A DNA stretch of 64,000 bases. It comes from Chryseobacterium sp. ISL-80. GTDB lineage: Bacteria; Bacillota; Bacilli; Bacillales; Cytobacillaceae. The number at the start of each line of letters is the position of its first letter. Position 1 is the stretch's first letter. The position numbers and the translations under genes were made by a program. The notes below the pieces were generated by a model. That model was not told the DNA's origin and made no database searches. It was given only the letters and a program-made list of their open reading frames with translations. The stretch spans positions 1 to 64,000 of the forward strand of contig JAGGQZ010000004.1 of the NCBI GenBank assembly GCA_018613055.1. The letters run 5' to 3'. Shown here piece by piece: positions 9,396-18,436 of this stretch.

Positions 9396-10181
9396 TTACT
9401 CCGGTTTAGCCGTGATGTCTTCACCGAAATATTTTTCACTGATTTCTTTCAACGTTCCATTTTCTCTTAATGTTTCCAATGCTTCGTTGACTTTTTCCAG
9501 TAATTCATCGTTGTCTTTGGCTATGGCAATTGCCTGTTCGCTTCGGCCAAGAAGCTCCTTGCCCTCAATTTTAAGGCCGGCACCCATTGCTTCTTTACCT
9601 GTAATAAAGTCCGTTATAACAGCGTCGTGCCTATTATTGGCCAACGCTTCTAAAGCAGTTACGTCACTGTCATAAAGCACAATATTATCTGTCACTTCTT
9701 CAGCTGTCTTTGCATATGTGGAACCTTTCGAAACTGCAATTTCCAATCCTTTTAAATCTGAAAGCTTCTCAACATCGCTGTCGGGTCTGACAAAAATCTG
9801 CGGACCAGAATAGTAATATGGTGTTGAAAAATCAACAGCCTTCAAACGATCCTCATTGATGGTATGGCTGGCAACAGCAGCATCAAAGCGTCCTGACTTA
9901 ACCCCTTCAACGATACTGGCAAACTTGAACTTCTTTTGGTTTGGTTCAAGACCGAGTTCCTTTGCGACTGCTTCTGCAACATCGATGTCAAAACCGGTCA
10001 TCTTGCCGCTTCCATCCGTTACGCTGAACGGCTTAAACTCACCAGATGATGCAAAAGTGAATTTCCCCTTCTCAGCCAGGTCCATGCCGCCTTCGCCTGA
10101 AGTTTTTTCATCACTGCCACAAGCAGCCAGGAGACCGATCATGGTCACCATTAGAATGAATAATGTTAAAATTTTCTTCAC
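9396..10181 (-). CDS. Polar amino acid ABC transporter, substrate-binding lipoprotein
   Basis: An extracellular solute-binding protein of family 3, 261 residues. A lipoprotein signal peptide ends in LLAAC (Cys about residue 21), so the protein is tethered to the outer face of the membrane. The mature part has family features such as GFDIDVAEAVAKELGL, a VEGVKSGRFDAA segment and GSTYAKTAEE. It captures a polar amino acid (glutamine-, arginine- or cystine-like; not decidable from sequence). The start is a GTG at 10181 with GGGGGAG upstream. First gene of the three-gene operon. Confidence 0.93.
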   Translation of the reverse strand: MKKILTLFILMVTMIGLLAACGSDEKTSGEGGMDLAEKGKFTFASSGEFKPFSVTDGSGKMTGFDIDVAEAVAKELGLEPNQKKFKFASIVEGVKSGRFDAAVASHTINEDRLKAVDFSTPYYYSGPQIFVRPDSDVEKLSDLKGLEIAVSKGSTYAKTAEEVTDNIVLYDSDVTALEALANNRHDAVITDFITGKEAMGAGLKIEGKELLGRSEQAIAIAKDNDELLEKVNEALETLRENGTLKEISEKYFGEDITAKPE

Positions 10182-10661
10182 TGTTTAAAACTCCCCCTCA
10201 TAATCATTAATTTCTTTAAATATTTATTCTGTTAATCGGTCTTCAAAAACTATGTATGAAAAACCGCAACATTCACCCATAAATTCATATACCCGCTTGT
10301 TTCATACAGTAAACTATTATTTTAAAAAACAGTTCTTTCGTACTTTTGGGCAATGAAAATCTAAACATCCAAAAATATGTTTATGAATATAATTGTAACA
10401 ATCGTGTAATATGCTTTCAAAATTCAAATTATCTGATAATTCTTGAAATCACAGGATAATCCACCTTCTCATGCACTCAGCTTGGTGAGCCTCCCTTTTC
10501 CCGCCATATACTCTTCTATGCTCTCGATTCTTCCTCGTCCGACAAGGTGCGCGAAAATATTACATTATACTGGAAAAAGCCAGAACCCTTTGAAAGGGCC
10601 TGGCTTCACTCTAAATATTTTTATATAATTATTTGCTTACATGACAAAAGGACTAAAGCTA
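10182..10661. other. Gene-free stretch between the ABC operon and fdhD
   Basis: About 480 bases with no credible gene. Towards the ABC operon there is an inverted repeat TGTATGAAA (10253-10261) and TTTCATACA (about 10299-10307) that could belong to a leader or operator of the binding-protein gene; I do not recognise it. The fdhD terminator occupies the far end. A 61-codon open frame (10443-10628) lacks a ribosome binding site and family likeness. Confidence 0.5.
10576..10607 (-). terminator. Putative fdhD terminator
   Basis: AAGCCAG...CTGGCTT stem with an inner CCCTTT/AAAGGG extension, followed by TTTCC on the minus strand. It lies about 55 bases beyond the fdhD stop codon. Confidence 0.65.
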
Positions 10662-11450
10662 TTAATCTACAATTCTTTCTGGACAAGAATAGACATTGAA
10701 CGATTTCCCTCTGATAAAACCAACTGCCGTGATATTTAAATCCTTAGCCAGTTTGATTGCCAAATCTGTTGGTGCTGATTTGGAGAGCACGATCCCGACG
10801 CCAATCTTCGCAGCCTTCAACAAAACTTCCGAGGAAATACGGCCGCTGAAAACGATGATTTTATTCCTGACTGGCACCCTGTTTAAAATACTATATCCAT
10901 ATAACTTATCAAGTGCATTATGGCGGCCAATATCCGTTCTGACCGCAATCATTTCCTCAGGAGAACAGAGGGCTGCATTATGCACGCCGCCGGTTTCAAG
11001 GAAAACCTGTGAATTGTTCTGCATCTGGTTCATAAGTTCGATACTCTGGCCAGCGGTGATTCTTGTTTTGGACATGGACGTCTTTGCTGTCCTCGCATCA
11101 TTGTGAAAATAAAACTGCCGGCTTTTCCCGCAGCATGAGCCTATAAAACGCTTTGAATAATATTCCTGGTTTGTCGTCATATTCACTTTCAGCATGACGT
11201 AAGCATAACCCCTGCTCTCGTCGATACTGAGTGAATGGATGTCATTATAGGATCGGATCACCCCTTCGGATGCCAGGAAGCCGACAACCATTTCCTCAAA
11301 ATGAGTCGGAGTGCAAACCATTGTTGCGAACTCCATATCATTCACATAAATCGTCAAAGGGAATTCATTCACAATGACATCCTCTACATCCTGGAATTGT
11401 CCATCATGATATTTCGTAATCGTATATTTATCACTCATATTTTCCAACAT
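10662..11450 (-). CDS. fdhD: Formate dehydrogenase accessory sulfurtransferase FdhD
   Basis: A cytoplasmic protein of 262 residues of the FdhD family, which moves sulfur from a cysteine desulfurase to the molybdenum cofactor and is needed for active formate dehydrogenases. The likely sulfur-carrying cysteines are in GSCCGKSR (about 117-124), the usual position. Also typical are the TGGVHNAAL segment, the ETxxxxTDIGRHNALDK block (DIGRHNALDK seen) and FSGRISSEVLLKAA. I chose the ATG at 11450 after AGGTGA. It is divergent from the OFA carrier and the oxidoreductase genes, which supports a role in maturing that enzyme. Confidence 0.95.
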   Translation of the reverse strand: MLENMSDKYTITKYHDGQFQDVEDVIVNEFPLTIYVNDMEFATMVCTPTHFEEMVVGFLASEGVIRSYNDIHSLSIDESRGYAYVMLKVNMTTNQEYYSKRFIGSCCGKSRQFYFHNDARTAKTSMSKTRITAGQSIELMNQMQNNSQVFLETGGVHNAALCSPEEMIAVRTDIGRHNALDKLYGYSILNRVPVRNKIIVFSGRISSEVLLKAAKIGVGIVLSKSAPTDLAIKLAKDLNITAVGFIRGKSFNVYSCPERIVD

Positions 11451-11640
11451 AGTCTTCACCTGAATCTTGAGAATTTGAGAATACTTAAAATCTAAACACA
11501 GTATTTTCGATTTCTCAAGAAAAATTTACAACACAACTATAGTGTAAAATTGATTTAGCAGGCCTAAAAGGTGTTGCATCTGCATTTGAGAAGTGATAAA
11601 ATTTTTTCGAAGTTCACAAATCTGTAACATTTTGATTCGA

Positions 11641-11800
11641 GATAGCGGCCCTGTCATCGGTTAAGGTGTCACAGAGATGTAAGCGATTAACTGTTGGCCA
11701 TTGAGTAGCGATACCTGCTTGATTCTAACCGTCAATCTTTCTCACGAGGTCCTGTGCTATTTAGCGCTGGGCCGGAAAGATTGGCGGTTTTCTGTTGGTT
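11641..11800 (+). ncRNA. Candidate structured leader with attenuator-like hairpin
   Basis: Within the 467-base gap between fdhD and the OFA carrier there are two nested helices, GGCC (11647-11650) with GGCC (11696-11699) and CGGTTAA (11658-11664) with TTAACTG (11687-11693). About 30 bases later comes a 14-bp stem (11728-11741 with 11775-11788, one G-U pair) capped by a second inner stem and followed by TTTTCTGTT. Helices followed by a terminator-like hairpin on the sense strand of the carrier resemble a riboswitch or attenuator leader. It does not match any riboswitch consensus I know, including Moco, ZTP and THF. The ligand, and even transcription, are unknown. Confidence 0.45.
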
Positions 11801-11926
11801 AAGAAATTAACGCACTTGTGGACAGACCATGTACATAACGACCGGGAATCATAGTTTTCGAGATTCCGAAAGTTTCACTTTGCCATGAGGCAGACTGAAA
11901 AATTAACAAAGTAAAGGGGAAAAAGT

Positions 11927-13189
11927 ATGAAGAAGACGAAAAATCGGTGGCTGATTGCAGCATCTGCAGTGGGCATCCATATTTCCATTGGCTCAGTATA
12001 TGCCTGGAGTAACTTTACTAATCCATTGATTGAGGAGTTCGGGTGGACTTCAAAGCAAGTGCAATTCACCTTCAGCCTGGCAATCCTGTTCTTAGGATTA
12101 TCTGCTGCCTTCCTGGGGCATTTCGTTGAGAAGCATGGTCCAAGAAAAGCCGGACTGCTGGCGGCAGGCTTTTTTGGAGCAGGCATCTTAGGTTCAGGGC
12201 TTGCTGTTAACCTTGGATCCTTGCCATTATTGTATATTACATATGGTGTATTAGGCGGCATTGGACTTGGAGTAGGTTATATTGCTCCTGTCTCCACATT
12301 GGTTAAATGGTTTCCTGACAGACGCGGGCTTGCCACTGGACTTGCGATCATGGGTTTTGGATTCGCGGCCGCCATCAGCAGCCCAATCATGGATTCATTG
12401 ATTAAGTCTGTTGGAACTGCCAATACTTTTTACATTTTAGGCGCAGCTTATTTTATTATCATGTCATTATCATCTTTGTATCTTGAAAAGCCGCCTGTTG
12501 ATTGGGTTCCTGAAGGTTTCAAGGAAAAAGCTAAAGCTGGCAAAGTAAAGGTTAAAAAGGACCTTTCACAGCTGACAGCGAATGAAGCCATCAAGACTTC
12601 ACGCTTTTATTACCTATGGATCATGCTTTTCATCAACGTTACTTGCGGGATTGCCATCCTTTCGGCTGCGAAACCATTAGCAGAAGAAAGTATTGGCCTG
12701 ACGACCGCTGAAGCTGCAGCACTCGTTGGCATCATGGGGCTTTTCAATGGCTTCGGCCGTATTGCCTGGGCTTCGATTTCTGACTATATCGGACGTCCGA
12801 ATACGTATACCATTTTCTTTGCGACTCAAATTGTACTATTCATGCTGCTTCCGCATACAAAGGAAGCTTTCCTTTTCCAAGTAATGCTGGCAGTCGTCTA
12901 TACGATGTATGGCGGAGGTTTTTCAGCAATCCCTGCCTTTATCGGCGACATTTTTGGAACAAAGCAGCTTGGTGCGATTCATGGATATATCCTGACAGCA
13001 TGGGCAGCGGCCGGCCTGGCTGGCCCAATGTTTGCAGCATGGATGAAGGACACTACAGGAAGCTATGCTTCAAGCCTGACATTCTTCAGTGGACTGTTCG
13101 TCGTTGCTCTTGTGGTTTCTATCTTGATTCGCCGTGATATCCAAAAGCTTCGCAACCAAAATGAAGCAAATGAAAGAATGGCTGGTTAA
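11927..13189 (+). CDS. OFA-family MFS transporter (oxalate/formate antiporter-like)
   Basis: A major facilitator protein of 420 residues with 12 predicted transmembrane helices. It has the OFA-family start (SVYAWSNF near residue 25) and the characteristic glycine-rich segments GGIGLGVGY and YGGGFSAIPAF. OFA carriers exchange small carboxylates such as oxalate and formate; YhjX-like members are linked to pyruvate or formate. The substrate here is not fixed by sequence, but fdhD and a formate-dehydrogenase-like enzyme next door make a carboxylate plausible. The ATG follows AAAGGGG. A structured leader precedes it. Confidence 0.9.
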   Translation: MKKTKNRWLIAASAVGIHISIGSVYAWSNFTNPLIEEFGWTSKQVQFTFSLAILFLGLSAAFLGHFVEKHGPRKAGLLAAGFFGAGILGSGLAVNLGSLPLLYITYGVLGGIGLGVGYIAPVSTLVKWFPDRRGLATGLAIMGFGFAAAISSPIMDSLIKSVGTANTFYILGAAYFIIMSLSSLYLEKPPVDWVPEGFKEKAKAGKVKVKKDLSQLTANEAIKTSRFYYLWIMLFINVTCGIAILSAAKPLAEESIGLTTAEAAALVGIMGLFNGFGRIAWASISDYIGRPNTYTIFFATQIVLFMLLPHTKEAFLFQVMLAVVYTMYGGGFSAIPAFIGDIFGTKQLGAIHGYILTAWAAAGLAGPMFAAWMKDTTGSYASSLTFFSGLFVVALVVSILIRRDIQKLRNQNEANERMAG

Positions 13190-13203
13190 TTCTTTTACAA
13201 GTA

Positions 13204-13340
13204 TTAGACATTTCTAGAAATGTCTAACTCGAGCGCCTGCCCACTCCTAGCCGCTTCTGTCCGCCCGGAGAAGTCAAAGAAAGACTTAGCTGGGCGACAT
13301 TTCAGCGCTTGTCGGGGCTGAGCAAGGCGCTTGCGCTTTT
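13204..13340. repeat. Dispersed Bacillaceae-type intergenic repeat
   Basis: The element starts with a perfect 22-bp palindrome (13205-13226, TAGACATTTCT and its complement). It continues with a GC-rich, foldable sequence including GCGCCTGCCC, GAAGTCAAAGAAAGACTT, CAGCGCTTGTCGGGGCTGA and CAAGGCGCTTGCGCTTTTC. From memory this ordered set of motifs is a common repetitive intergenic element in Bacillus and related genomes; I see one copy in this window. It lies between the OFA carrier and the DUF2294 gene. Function unknown; it may act in part as a terminator for the carrier gene. Confidence 0.65.
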
Positions 13341-13407
13341 CCAATTGCCTCACAGTATGGTAAAATACCAATCATCTTATAACCTGTATGGATGACAGGA
13401 GGATAAC

Positions 13408-13767
13408 ATGAATAAATACGAGGCAGAGTTCAGCAATTTGGTCCGTTCCTTCCGTAAAAAGCATATGGGTAAAGGCCCCAGTAAAATAACCACTACATTC
13501 TGCAAAAAGTGGGCGATATGCGAAATGGAAGGGAATCTATCGCCTGTTGAGAAGTTCATTGCTTCAGCCAATGAAGGCAAGCAGGCACTGCGGGCAGCCA
13601 GGACGGAAATGGTAAAAGAAATGTACCGGAAGAATCCTCCGCTGGAAATGGAAGAATTCCTTGGCTGCAAGCTTGTCGAACTTTTTGTAGACATAGATAT
13701 CGACCGTGATTTCGGAATGTCCATCTTTGTTTTTGAGGATGATATTCAAGCGAAGTTCAACAACTGA
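13408..13767 (+). CDS. DUF2294 family protein
   Basis: A protein of 119 residues that fits the DUF2294 family (KYEAEFSNLVRSFRKKHMGKGP start, short of a full-length quote; VEKFIASANEGKQALRAART centre). Members are found in Bacilli and cyanobacteria, with no known biochemical role. The ATG follows ACAGGAGGATAAC. In Bacillus these genes often accompany formate-dehydrogenase-like loci, as here between the OFA carrier and the molybdopterin enzyme, so an accessory role is possible but inferred. No signal peptide or membrane segment. Confidence 0.85.
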   Translation: MNKYEAEFSNLVRSFRKKHMGKGPSKITTTFCKKWAICEMEGNLSPVEKFIASANEGKQALRAARTEMVKEMYRKNPPLEMEEFLGCKLVELFVDIDIDRDFGMSIFVFEDDIQAKFNN

Positions 13768-13803
13768 TTAGGTATGGCACTTGGCAGCGACCCTGCTAAA
13801 GAC

Positions 13804-13855
13804 TAACCACCGTTTATTTCCGAAGCATTGTTTCGGAAAACGGTGGTTTTTTTTT
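13804..13855 (+). terminator. Terminator after the DUF2294 gene
   Basis: AACCACCGTTT pairs with AAACGGTGGTT around an inner TTCCGAA/TTCGGAA stem, then nine T follow. It separates the DUF2294 gene from the downstream oxidoreductase gene. Confidence 0.9.
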
Positions 13856-13887
13856 GACTTAAAGATTTAAAATGGGAGTGTTTCAAA

Positions 13888-16248
13888 TTGGGAAAAACTA
13901 AACATCCAGGACCACAGAAAAAAGCGGCAATGCCTGCACCAGAGCATTGGGTAAGCCCTATACCTTTTGGGCTTGGCAAGGTGAAGCCTAAACATATTAG
14001 AGATACGATGAAAACCCTTTGGGACAATAGGGATAACTTCGGATATGCCACAAATATCCTGACTAAAGGTGTATGCGATGGGTGCGCACTTGGTGTGTCC
14101 GGCCTTCAGGACCAGACATTGACTGGCCCGCATATTTGTACGACAAGATTGAATGTTTTAAGGCTGAATACTGCCGGTGCCATCAAGCCGGAAATCCTTC
14201 ACGCAGACATTGACGAACTCAGAAAATATGACAGCACTCAGCTGCGAAAGCTGGGACGGATCCCATATCCAATGATCCGCAGAAAAGGAGAGCGTAAGTT
14301 TTCACGCATCACCTGGGATGAAGCCATGGACATGATCGCAGAGAAAATGAAAAAGCTTGACCCGAAACAGTATGCTTTTTACCTGACAAGCCGGGGAATC
14401 ACAAATGAATCCTACTATGTCGCGGGAAAAGTTTCCCGTTTTCTTGGAACGAATAATATCGACAATGCCAGCAGGATTTGCCACTCCCCTTCGAAAACAG
14501 CATTGAAACGTTCAATTGGTGTAGGAGCTTCGACTTCAAATTACCAGGATTGGATTGGCACTGATGTTTTATTATTCTGGGGAAGCGTCGCTTCGAACAG
14601 CTCCCCTGTTTCATCGAAGTACATGCTCGAGGCAAAGAAAAAGGGAACGAAAATCATCGTCGTCAACCCATATAAAGAACCTGCAATGGACAAGTACTGG
14701 ATTCCATCTAATCCTGAATCCGCACTATTTGGCACAAAAATCGCAGATGATTTCTACCAGGTAAATATCGGCGGAGACATCGCCTTCATGCATGGAATCA
14801 TCAAGCACTGGTTTGAGATGGAGTCAAATAAGTACGGCTCAGCGATCAATCATGAATTTGTGAATGCTCATGTAAATGGCTATGAAGAATTAAAATCAAA
14901 GGTTCAGGAACAAGAATGGGAAGATATTGTTGCATCTTCAGGCATCTCCAAAGAACGCATCATCGAATTGGCAGAACTGCTCGCTAACAGCAAGAACGCC
15001 GTGTATGCATGGGCTTTAGGCTTAACGATGCATTCATTCGCTACTGACAACATTTCACAAGTGGCTAACCTTGCCCTGCTCCGCGGTCACCTTGGCCGAA
15101 AGCATGCAGGGCTGATGCCTTTCCGCGGACACTCATCAGTCCAGGGGAGCGGCGAAATGGGAGCGGATCCTTTTGTTCTGCCAGGCGGGGATTTCTACGG
15201 CGACAATATTAAGCGCATCGAAAAACTATGGGGATTTGACCTTCCTGAATGGCAAGGTGACATTGTCGGAGTTACTCTTGAAAACATCCTGCTCCCTGAG
15301 GACCACGAACGAAAAATCAAGATGTACTACTTATCGGGCGGCAATTTCCTTGAAACGATGCCAGACCCGAATTTTGTGGAAAAAGCATTATCCGATTTGG
15401 AAATCCGTGTCCACCAGGATATCATCTTAAATACTTCTACTCTTGTAGATGCGAAAGAAGCCGTCCTAGTCCTACCTGCCAAAACACGTTATGAGCAGGA
15501 AGGAGGCGGAACGTCCACTTCTACTGAACGAATGGTTTACTTCAGTCCCGAAATTGAGGGCAACAAAAACCAGGTTGAAGAAGCTCGTGCAGAATGGAAA
15601 ATTTACATTGATTTAGCAAAGCGAGTCAAGCCTGAGACAGCCCACCTGGTGGACTTCAAAGATGCTCAGGAAATCCGGAATGAAATCGCCCTGGCGAATC
15701 CTAATTATGACGGAATCCAACACCTGAAAAAAGCGGGAGACGTTTTCCAATGGGGCGGCGCCTGGTTATGTGAGGATGGCATCTGCCCTACTTCGGATGG
15801 CAGAGGGAACCTGATCTCAGTTGACATCCCAGAACTAGGCAAAAAGGAAGGACAATTCATCGTCACCTCCCGCCGGGGAAAACAGTTCAATTCAATGGTC
15901 TATAATGAAGTCGATCCTCTTAACGGTGCTGGGCGCTATGATGTCCTTATGAATGCTGAGGATGCACAGGACCTTAGCATCGCTGAAGGTGAAGGAATAG
16001 TTCTGTATAATGGCTTTGGTGTTTTCCAGGGAAGGGCGAAATTCGTTGACATTTCCCGTGGTAATGTCCAAGTCCACTTCCCGGAAGGAAACTTCCTGCT
16101 GCCAAGAGGCCGTTATGAGAAGTATGCCGGCATTCCAGACTACAATATTACAGTCACACTGGAAAAAGCTGACCGCTTCAACGCTCGCAAAGATGTGGAA
16201 CACTATGAGAAGCGGGTTGAAGAAGACGAACTTGATGCACCAGCTTAA
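13888..16248 (+). CDS. FdhF/YdeP family molybdopterin oxidoreductase
   Basis: A cytoplasmic molybdopterin enzyme of 786 residues of the FdhF/YdeP type (formate dehydrogenase alpha-like). Cysteines 63, 66 and 84 (CDGC and HIC) lie where an iron-sulfur cluster binds in related enzymes. Cys198 in RICHSPS is in the place of the Mo-binding Cys/Sec of formate dehydrogenases. The C-terminal molydop-binding domain is present (RRGKQFNSMVY, VQVHFPEGN). The reaction is not proven: E. coli YdeP relatives are linked to acid resistance rather than formate use. The start is a TTG after GGGAGTG. The nearby fdhD supports cofactor sulfuration for this enzyme. Confidence 0.92.
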   Translation: MGKTKHPGPQKKAAMPAPEHWVSPIPFGLGKVKPKHIRDTMKTLWDNRDNFGYATNILTKGVCDGCALGVSGLQDQTLTGPHICTTRLNVLRLNTAGAIKPEILHADIDELRKYDSTQLRKLGRIPYPMIRRKGERKFSRITWDEAMDMIAEKMKKLDPKQYAFYLTSRGITNESYYVAGKVSRFLGTNNIDNASRICHSPSKTALKRSIGVGASTSNYQDWIGTDVLLFWGSVASNSSPVSSKYMLEAKKKGTKIIVVNPYKEPAMDKYWIPSNPESALFGTKIADDFYQVNIGGDIAFMHGIIKHWFEMESNKYGSAINHEFVNAHVNGYEELKSKVQEQEWEDIVASSGISKERIIELAELLANSKNAVYAWALGLTMHSFATDNISQVANLALLRGHLGRKHAGLMPFRGHSSVQGSGEMGADPFVLPGGDFYGDNIKRIEKLWGFDLPEWQGDIVGVTLENILLPEDHERKIKMYYLSGGNFLETMPDPNFVEKALSDLEIRVHQDIILNTSTLVDAKEAVLVLPAKTRYEQEGGGTSTSTERMVYFSPEIEGNKNQVEEARAEWKIYIDLAKRVKPETAHLVDFKDAQEIRNEIALANPNYDGIQHLKKAGDVFQWGGAWLCEDGICPTSDGRGNLISVDIPELGKKEGQFIVTSRRGKQFNSMVYNEVDPLNGAGRYDVLMNAEDAQDLSIAEGEGIVLYNGFGVFQGRAKFVDISRGNVQVHFPEGNFLLPRGRYEKYAGIPDYNITVTLEKADRFNARKDVEHYEKRVEEDELDAPA

Positions 16249-16265
16249 AACGGCTTAAAAAAGAT

Positions 16266-16302
16266 AACAGCCTGCAGCGATCAAAGCTTGCAGGCTGTTT
16301 TA
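16266..16302 (+). terminator. Terminator after the FdhF/YdeP-like gene
   Basis: AACAGCCTGCA pairs with TGCAGGCTGTT, followed by TTTAT, 18 bases after the stop codon. Confidence 0.85.
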
Positions 16303-16399
16303 TATTGAAGAAAGTTATTTTACATTTTATCAGCTTACTCTACCAAGGGTCCCCACTAAAGGACACAATCATGCTTCATTGAAGGCCAAATTCAACCTC

Positions 16400-16639
16400 C
16401 TAAAACCACCTAAAACCTCTGCGCCTTTCTTCATGTCCCCCTTCAGAACTGCTTTCATCTTTCCTATGATGCTCATCATCCATTTTCCGTTCTATCCTTC
16501 TTCTAGGACCAAAAAAATCTAAAGGGTGTCTCCTTTCCTCATGGTGTTCTCTTGACCTATCGTGAACGATTTTTACATCTTTGGCATGGATGGTGAGATG
16601 ATCGACGTGGATCTCCTTGCCTGCTTTTTTTCCGGACAT
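16400..16639 (-). CDS. Small His/Arg/Glu-rich protein of unknown function
   Basis: I do not recognise this 79-residue protein. The first third (EIHVDHLTIHAKDVKIVHD) looks beta-like and alternates charged and hydrophobic residues. The rest is very rich in Arg, His and Glu and ends in RRRGFRWF. The ATG has a strong AGGAGG site (CAGGAGGCGAAATT), so it is probably real. Its composition would suit binding to metals, nucleic acid or a spore layer, but nothing in the sequence decides this. Confidence 0.7.
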   Translation of the reverse strand: MSGKKAGKEIHVDHLTIHAKDVKIVHDRSREHHEERRHPLDFFGPRRRIERKMDDEHHRKDESSSEGGHEERRRGFRWF

Positions 16640-16847
16640 AATTTCGCCTCCTGTATTTTTGTTCAGTATTATCCTATTCTTACTCCCAGAAAGGGGTATA
16701 GGCGGAATTGTTTTATATTTCCATTCACTGACAATAATAAGGATGATATGTCATATTTTTCAGTTTCCAGGTTCGTTTATGATCATATCGCCCGGGTATA
16801 ACTTGTACATCGACAATTCAAAATACAAAGAAGGAGGTTCTGACTTC

Positions 16848-17327
16848 ATGTTCGGCTTTTCAGATTTTATAGGTTTTCTATTTGCCCTTCTATTGATATA
16901 TCCTATCGTTTCACTCGTCCATGAATTAGGCCATTCCTTCTTCGCATGGCTGTTTGGCGGCAAATTCAGTTTTTCACTTGGAAGAGGAAGACAAATTTTT
17001 AAAAAAGGCCCATTCATCTTAAATAGCATGTATTTTTTAGATGCCTTTTGTGAATATGAACAATTAAAATGGAATAACCGGCTCACCCACTTTCTTGTAC
17101 ATGCCGGAGGAGTTATTTTTAATCTCGGATCCGTACTAGTATTAAACCTGCTCATTTCACAAAACATACTTGAACCTCACACGATTTTTGTCCGCTATTC
17201 CTATTTCTCTGTCTGGCTTGCGACTTTTTCATTGGTGCCAGTTGATTATGGAAACGAAAATTACAGTGATGGACTGTCCATTTATCAGGTCATTCGTCAT
17301 AAAAAATGGCCAAAATTAACCGGGTAA
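16848..17327 (+). CDS. M50-type zinc metalloprotease-like membrane protein
   Basis: A membrane protein of 159 residues with three or four hydrophobic segments and an HELGH motif (about residues 26-30, preceded by SLV) on the first long helix, the zinc-binding motif of site-2 protease (M50) relatives. A second conserved-looking segment, PVDYGNENYSDGLSIY, could supply the third ligand as in the NxxPxxxxDG region. It is short compared with true S2P enzymes and lacks a PDZ domain. I chose the ATG at 16848 after AAGGAGG; upstream codons in this frame are not supported. Substrate unknown. Confidence 0.75.
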   Translation: MFGFSDFIGFLFALLLIYPIVSLVHELGHSFFAWLFGGKFSFSLGRGRQIFKKGPFILNSMYFLDAFCEYEQLKWNNRLTHFLVHAGGVIFNLGSVLVLNLLISQNILEPHTIFVRYSYFSVWLATFSLVPVDYGNENYSDGLSIYQVIRHKKWPKLTG

Positions 17328-17379
17328 GTTAAAATTAAGCAACTATGATCATTGCAGGTGCTTTTTTAACCAATAAAAC

Positions 17380-17412
17380 AAGAGGCATTCCTGACTACAG
17401 GGATGCCTCATC
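17380..17412 (+). terminator. Terminator after the M50-like gene
   Basis: GAGGCATTCC...GGATGCCTC stem followed by ATCTTCTTG; the T run is broken, so strength is uncertain. Confidence 0.55.
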
Positions 17413-17591
17413 TTCTTGAGTGGTCGATTTTCCTACAGTTAGTTCAAGGATATAAACTAAAGGCTTGTTCAGCTTTATTTCGATTAGCTTTATGTACTTA
17501 GATCAATCTCAATGATTTTCCTTTAAGACTGTCGATAAATCTGCATGGTCTTACCTCCTATCTCATATGATGGTGAAAAGGAGGACAGTCC

Positions 17592-18164
17592 ATGTTCATT
17601 TTCAATGCTTTTGTATTTTTCACTCTTTCAGCTGCTTTACTTGTATCCATTATATTGATTCGCCGCAACAGGGTGAGGTTGTCTGGCATGAGCGGGATGA
17701 TTATCTCAATGTACATAGGAATGAATATAGGGTTAACATCCGGCATTCTGCTTGGAACTGTTTATCGTGGCGACCTTTTTATTTCCACTGTACTTTCAAT
17801 GTTGATTGGAGCTGCCAGTGGGTGCATTTTAGGAGTTTTTTTCAATACTATCTCCTCAATCGAGGGACTTATGTCCGGTATTATGGGCGGCATGATGGGG
17901 GCTATGCTAGGTGAAATGCTTTTACCTGAAAAGTCACATATCATGATTAATATTTTTTTAACGATTACACTTTCTGCTTTATTCCTTTTTAAAATCCTGC
18001 TAGCTAATTCCTCAACGATTAATTCATTAAAGGATATTATCAAACCAGCAATCTTTTTTGTTTTGCTCGCAGTTTATCTGTTATCAGGCAGTCTATTAGG
18101 ATTCCAATGGGTTGCCGATCTTCAGCCTGCACAGGATCCACCTCATCACATGAAGCATCCGTGA
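17592..18164 (+). CDS. Multi-spanning membrane protein of unknown function
   Basis: A protein of 190 residues with about five or six hydrophobic segments and very methionine- and glycine-rich stretches (SGMSGMIISMYIGMNIG, GLMSGIMGGMMGAMLGEML). The tail has HHMKHP. The Met/His pattern recalls membrane proteins that occur with copper or cupredoxin genes, but I cannot name a family. The ATG follows AAAAGGAGGACAGTCC. No operon partner: the next gene faces it. The 270 bases downstream (18165-18436) show nothing I can name. Confidence 0.7.
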   Translation: MFIFNAFVFFTLSAALLVSIILIRRNRVRLSGMSGMIISMYIGMNIGLTSGILLGTVYRGDLFISTVLSMLIGAASGCILGVFFNTISSIEGLMSGIMGGMMGAMLGEMLLPEKSHIMINIFLTITLSALFLFKILLANSSTINSLKDIIKPAIFFVLLAVYLLSGSLLGFQWVADLQPAQDPPHHMKHP

Positions 18165-18436
18165 AATGAAACTAAAACGCCAAGCCAGTTAGTTTTCCAT
18201 TACATAGATATTGATTCACAAAACCCTGCAAAACGGATACTAAGATTGTCGCCCGTTAATCTCAGCATTTTATATATAAGAAAGTGCGCTCAGGGACCAC
18301 CCAAGCGCTTATTTATTCATGACCTAATCAATATTGAAAGAATATTTTTCGCAAAAGCAGCCGATCCAGCAGTTCTAGAGCTTGACTTAATCCTATTCAA
18401 TAAGCCCGGTCCGTATCCTTAATAACCCTTAATGCC

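Noticed and set aside
10443-10628. 61-codon plus-strand frame in the gap before fdhD
   Set aside because: No ribosome site, overlaps the fdhD terminator and has no recognisable protein features.
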